DNA from: an uncultured Eubacteriales bacterium
GTDB taxonomy: Bacteria > Bacillota > Clostridia > Lachnospirales > Lachnospiraceae
Reading direction: 5' to 3'
NCBI GenBank assembly: GCA_900321915.1
Contig: ONXW01000343.1
Coordinates: forward strand, 1 to 7,026
DNA length: 7,026 nucleotides
Below, in pieces: positions 5,013 to 7,026 of the stretch (within the stretch, counting starts at the first letter, position 1; each line of letters starts with the position of its first letter). The position numbers were made by a program, and so were the translations under genes. The notes under the pieces are model-generated. The model did not search any database and was not told the DNA's origin. It was given only the letters and a program-made list of their open reading frames with translations.

Positions 5013-6212
5013 ATGTTTTGCACGAATTGCGGGAAGCAGATTCCCGATAACAGCAGGTTTTGTGAAAACTGCGGGGCCGTGACGGGAAGTGGTCAGCAGG
5101 CGCCGCCGCCGCAGTACCAGCAGGCACCGCCGCCGCAGTATCAGCAGGCACCGCCGCCGCAGTATCAGCAGGCGCCGCCGCCGTATCAGCAGATGCCGCC
5201 GCAGTATCAGTCTGCGCCGCCGGCAAAAAAAGGTCCCGGTCCGCTGCTGCTCGTCATTGCGGGAATAGTTCTTGTCCTGGCCGTGGCCGGGGCGGGTTTC
5301 TTCCTGCTGGGCGGGGACGGGAAGGACGAGGATAAAAAAGCCTCTGCAAAGCAGGAGACGACGAAAGACGAGGGAAAGAAAGAGGAAAAACCGGAGAAAA
5401 CCAGGGAGGAAACCAGGGAGGAAACCGCCGGTACCCGGGAGGAGCCTTCCGCGGAAGATGTCTCGGAGCCTTTTGCGGAAACTGCCGCAGAAACTGCGGG
5501 AGATGTTCTTGCGGATATTCCCAGAGTAGATCTGGATGACATCCTTAAGGGGTCGAAATCGGGCGGAGAACCAGGCGGAACCGGCGGAGTCCCGGGAGGA
5601 CTTGGCGGCGGACCGGAAGGTGGCCTGGGCGGCGAAAATGGCGCTGTGCCGGGGGAAACGGCATTTGTGGATGAGTATGTGCTCACGGAGGAGGACTACC
5701 GCGGCTTCGCGAAGCGTCTTTCCACCACGGAAAATGCTGCCGCAATGGATTTTGAGTGGGCCCTGGATTATATCAACCATGACGGGACCGGTGCCGGACA
5801 GGTCCTCTCGGCGCCGGATGTGTACCGTGTCACGGACGAACTGCAGCCGCTCCTCAACGGGGGATGGAAGGCTTTCATGTTTACGAAAAACGGCGAGTAC
5901 GGCGGTGAGATGGAGCGCTACTTCAACGCGGACATCACCACGGAGGGAGATTCCTTTATCATCACCCTGAACTTTGCCTATATCTGGGATCCCTCTGCCG
6001 GGCAAAGCGTTCCGGAAGAGGGTCAGGATACTCTGAAGGGTACCTTCAACAGGGAGGCAGGCACTGCTGAGGCCAGGTCTGCCTATGACAGGATAGAGTT
6101 CGACGCATTCTATTTCACCGCGGACATGGAGACAGAATACGCCCTGGGATCCTTCTACTGGCCTTCCGGGGAAAAAGAGAGAATTGCTCTTATGAGAGGC
6201 GTGGAGTACTGA
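5013..6212 (+). CDS. Zinc-ribbon single-pass membrane protein with Q-Q-A-P-P-P-Q-Y repeats and unknown C-terminal domain
   Basis: The start at 5013 follows AGGAG (5001-5005) by 7 nt. Layout by residue: zinc ribbon 1-22 (Cys3, Cys6, Cys17, Cys20; core P-D-N-S-R-F-C-E-N-C); repeats of Q-Q-A-P-P-P-Q-Y at 28-70; Lys72-Lys73; one hydrophobic span 76-99; a strongly charged Lys/Glu/Arg/Thr stalk 102-162 with R-E-E-T units; a Gly/Pro-rich segment 183-214; and a C-terminal domain 218-399. The domain includes L-N-G-G-W-K at 281-286 and ends Y-A-L-G-S-F-Y then I-A-L-M-R. These landmarks fall in the same order as in the 2572-3735 protein, so the two look like diverged paralogs. The ribbon is probably cytoplasmic and the rest outside. 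It is the last gene of the forward block and is closed by a strong terminator. Function unknown. Confidence 0.9.
   Translation: MFCTNCGKQIPDNSRFCENCGAVTGSGQQAPPPQYQQAPPPQYQQAPPPQYQQAPPPYQQMPPQYQSAPPAKKGPGPLLLVIAGIVLVLAVAGAGFFLLGGDGKDEDKKASAKQETTKDEGKKEEKPEKTREETREETAGTREEPSAEDVSEPFAETAAETAGDVLADIPRVDLDDILKGSKSGGEPGGTGGVPGGLGGGPEGGLGGENGAVPGETAFVDEYVLTEEDYRGFAKRLSTTENAAAMDFEWALDYINHDGTGAGQVLSAPDVYRVTDELQPLLNGGWKAFMFTKNGEYGGEMERYFNADITTEGDSFIITLNFAYIWDPSAGQSVPEEGQDTLKGTFNREAGTAEARSAYDRIEFDAFYFTADMETEYALGSFYWPSGEKERIALMRGVEY
5094..5222 (+). repeat. 24-bp tandem repeats, Q-Q-A-P-P-P-Q-Y
   Basis: Three nearly identical 24-bp units (CAGCAGGCGCCGCCGCCGCAGTA plus C or T), differing mainly at wobble bases, are followed by shortened forms Q-Q-A-P-P-P-Y and Q-Q-M-P-P-Q-Y and a tail Q-S-A-P-P. 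All remain in frame. The array occupies the position of the linker in the two paralogs but uses an unrelated unit, so each linker seems to have expanded independently. Confidence 0.88.
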
Positions 6213-6223
6213 TACAGACAGCT

Positions 6224-6256
6224 GAGGCTGCCGCACAATGATGCGGCAGCCTCTTT
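6224..6256 (+). terminator. Strong rho-independent-type terminator after the zinc-ribbon block
   Basis: GAGGCTGCCGCA (6224-6235) is the exact reverse complement of TGCGGCAGCCTC (6242-6253). It forms a 12-bp GC-rich stem with loop CAATGA, followed by TTT. It begins 11 nt after the TGA of the 5013-6212 gene. The U-tract is short, but the stem is strong. It lies between two convergent genes; on the minus strand no T-run follows, so it suits the forward block better than feoB. Confidence 0.8.
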
Positions 6257-6287
6257 GCTGCGTTCTGTCAGTTATTTTCCGTATGTT

Positions 6288-7025
6288 TTATTTTGCCGCT
6301 TCCACAGCGCGTGTGGAGACGTATTCCGCACTGTCAGTTCCCTTTCGGAAGAGGAGCCAGATGATGGCAGCCACGGCGGCGAGGGCCGCCACTGTTCCGA
6401 TACCGAAGGAACCTCCGGAGAGCAGGGAACCGAGCTGGTAGACAATCAGCGCGATGACATAGGCGAATCCGCACATGTAACCGATGGCGCCGAGCGTCCA
6501 CTTTGTATTGTTCATCTCCCGCTTGATGGCGCCGATAGCCGCGAAGCAGGGGGCGCAGAGGAGATTGAAGACCATGAAGGAATAAGCGCTGATCTCGGTG
6601 AAATGACCCGCAATCTCGCGGGAAAGGTTTCCGGGATACAGAACGCCGAAGGTGCTGACAACTTCTTCCTTCGCGATAAGGCCGGTGATGGTCGCCACCG
6701 TCGCCTGCCAGGTGCCGAAGCCCAGGGGGGCGAAGATAAAGGCGATGGCGGAACCTAAGGCAGCGAGGAGGGAAGCGTCGCTTGACTCTACCAGGCCGAA
6801 GCCTTCCTCCGTAAAGCCGAAGCCCTGCAGGAACCAGAGGATAATGGAGGAAACCAGGATAATGGTTCCGGCTCTCTTGATAAATGACCAGCCGCGCTCC
6901 CAGGTTGCCCTGAGTACGTTCTTTGCGCTGGGAATGTGGTACTGCGGGAGCTCCATGACAAAGGGAGCGGGTTCGCCGGCAAAGGCCCTGGTCTTTTTCA
7001 GGATAATACCGGAGATGACAATCGC
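6288..7025 (-). CDS. feoB: Ferrous iron transporter FeoB, C-terminal part (5' end outside window)
   Basis: The minus-strand frame is open from the right edge to TAA at 6290-6288, 245 residues of the membrane domain. The frame continues upstream of Met at 6956 with I-I-L-K-K-T-R-A-F-A-G-E-P-A-P-F-V, so that Met is internal. FeoB landmarks visible are F-I-K-R-A-G-T-I-I-L-V-S-S-I-I-L-W-F; the loop and helix P-L-G-F-G-T-W-Q-A-T-V-A followed by G-L-I-A-K-E-E-V-V-S-T-F-G-V-L; the Gate-type segment L-C-A-P-C-F-A-A-I with its paired cysteines; and a final hydrophobic helix ending near the C-terminus. FeoB is the inner-membrane GTP-dependent Fe(II) importer; its N-terminal G domain lies outside this window. 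It is convergent with the zinc-ribbon block and 75 bp from it. Nothing looks broken in the visible part. Confidence 0.95.
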   Translation of the reverse strand, partial: AIVISGIILKKTRAFAGEPAPFVMELPQYHIPSAKNVLRATWERGWSFIKRAGTIILVSSIILWFLQGFGFTEEGFGLVESSDASLLAALGSAIAFIFAPLGFGTWQATVATITGLIAKEEVVSTFGVLYPGNLSREIAGHFTEISAYSFMVFNLLCAPCFAAIGAIKREMNNTKWTLGAIGYMCGFAYVIALIVYQLGSLLSGGSFGIGTVAALAAVAAIIWLLFRKGTDSAEYVSTRAVEAAK

Positions 7026-7026
7026 C

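Noticed and set aside
4167..6236. A 689-codon open frame on the minus strand
   Set aside because: It lies antisense across the reductase and the second membrane gene. Its translation is Arg/Leu-rich low complexity, including runs of R and L opposite the charged stalk. The forward genes have motifs, ribosome binding sites and domains, so this is a GC-driven shadow.
6255..6758. A 167-codon forward ORF opposite feoB
   Set aside because: It is antisense to well-conserved FeoB codons and has no ribosome binding site or recognisable domain.

Overview
The window looks like chromosomal DNA from a GC-rich member of the Clostridia, plausibly a Lachnospiraceae-type gut anaerobe. This is inferred from strong GGAGG-type ribosome binding sites, paired N-terminal zinc ribbons of the kind common in Firmicutes membrane proteins, an aldo/keto reductase carrying two ferredoxin-type clusters, and a FeoB ferrous iron transporter. 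No RNA gene, CRISPR array, insertion sequence or phage gene is visible.

Layout. At the left edge is the 3' part of a DUF4139 (MuiA-like) gene whose product ends in a four-cysteine zinc ribbon. About 700 bp without a convincing gene follow. They hold a weak 52-codon ORF, a GC-rich hairpin, a very regular terminator-like hairpin (1680-1729) and, just after it, a good candidate promoter. A forward block of four closely spaced genes comes next: a soluble zinc-ribbon protein with a Q/G/P/Y/F repeat linker and a PH/GRAM-like C-terminal domain (1837-2547); a zinc-ribbon, single-pass membrane protein with a 9-residue repeat linker (2572-3735); an aldo/keto reductase with two 4Fe-4S motifs (3861-4964), whose natural start at 3816 is cut off by an in-frame TAA at codon 10; and a second zinc-ribbon single-pass membrane protein (5013-6212). 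A strong hairpin terminator at 6224-6256 closes the block. The 3' part of feoB comes in from the right on the minus strand, convergent with the block.

How the genes may work together. The three forward zinc-ribbon proteins share a nearly identical first 20 residues, then a low-complexity proline/glutamine linker. Two of them continue with one membrane span, an acidic/basic/Thr-rich stalk and a C-terminal domain that looks distantly alike in both. The upstream DUF4139 protein carries the same kind of ribbon at its opposite end. This is consistent with a local family of envelope-associated proteins built from one cytoplasmic zinc-binding module. What they do cannot be read from the sequence. 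The most concrete oddity is the interrupted reductase start.
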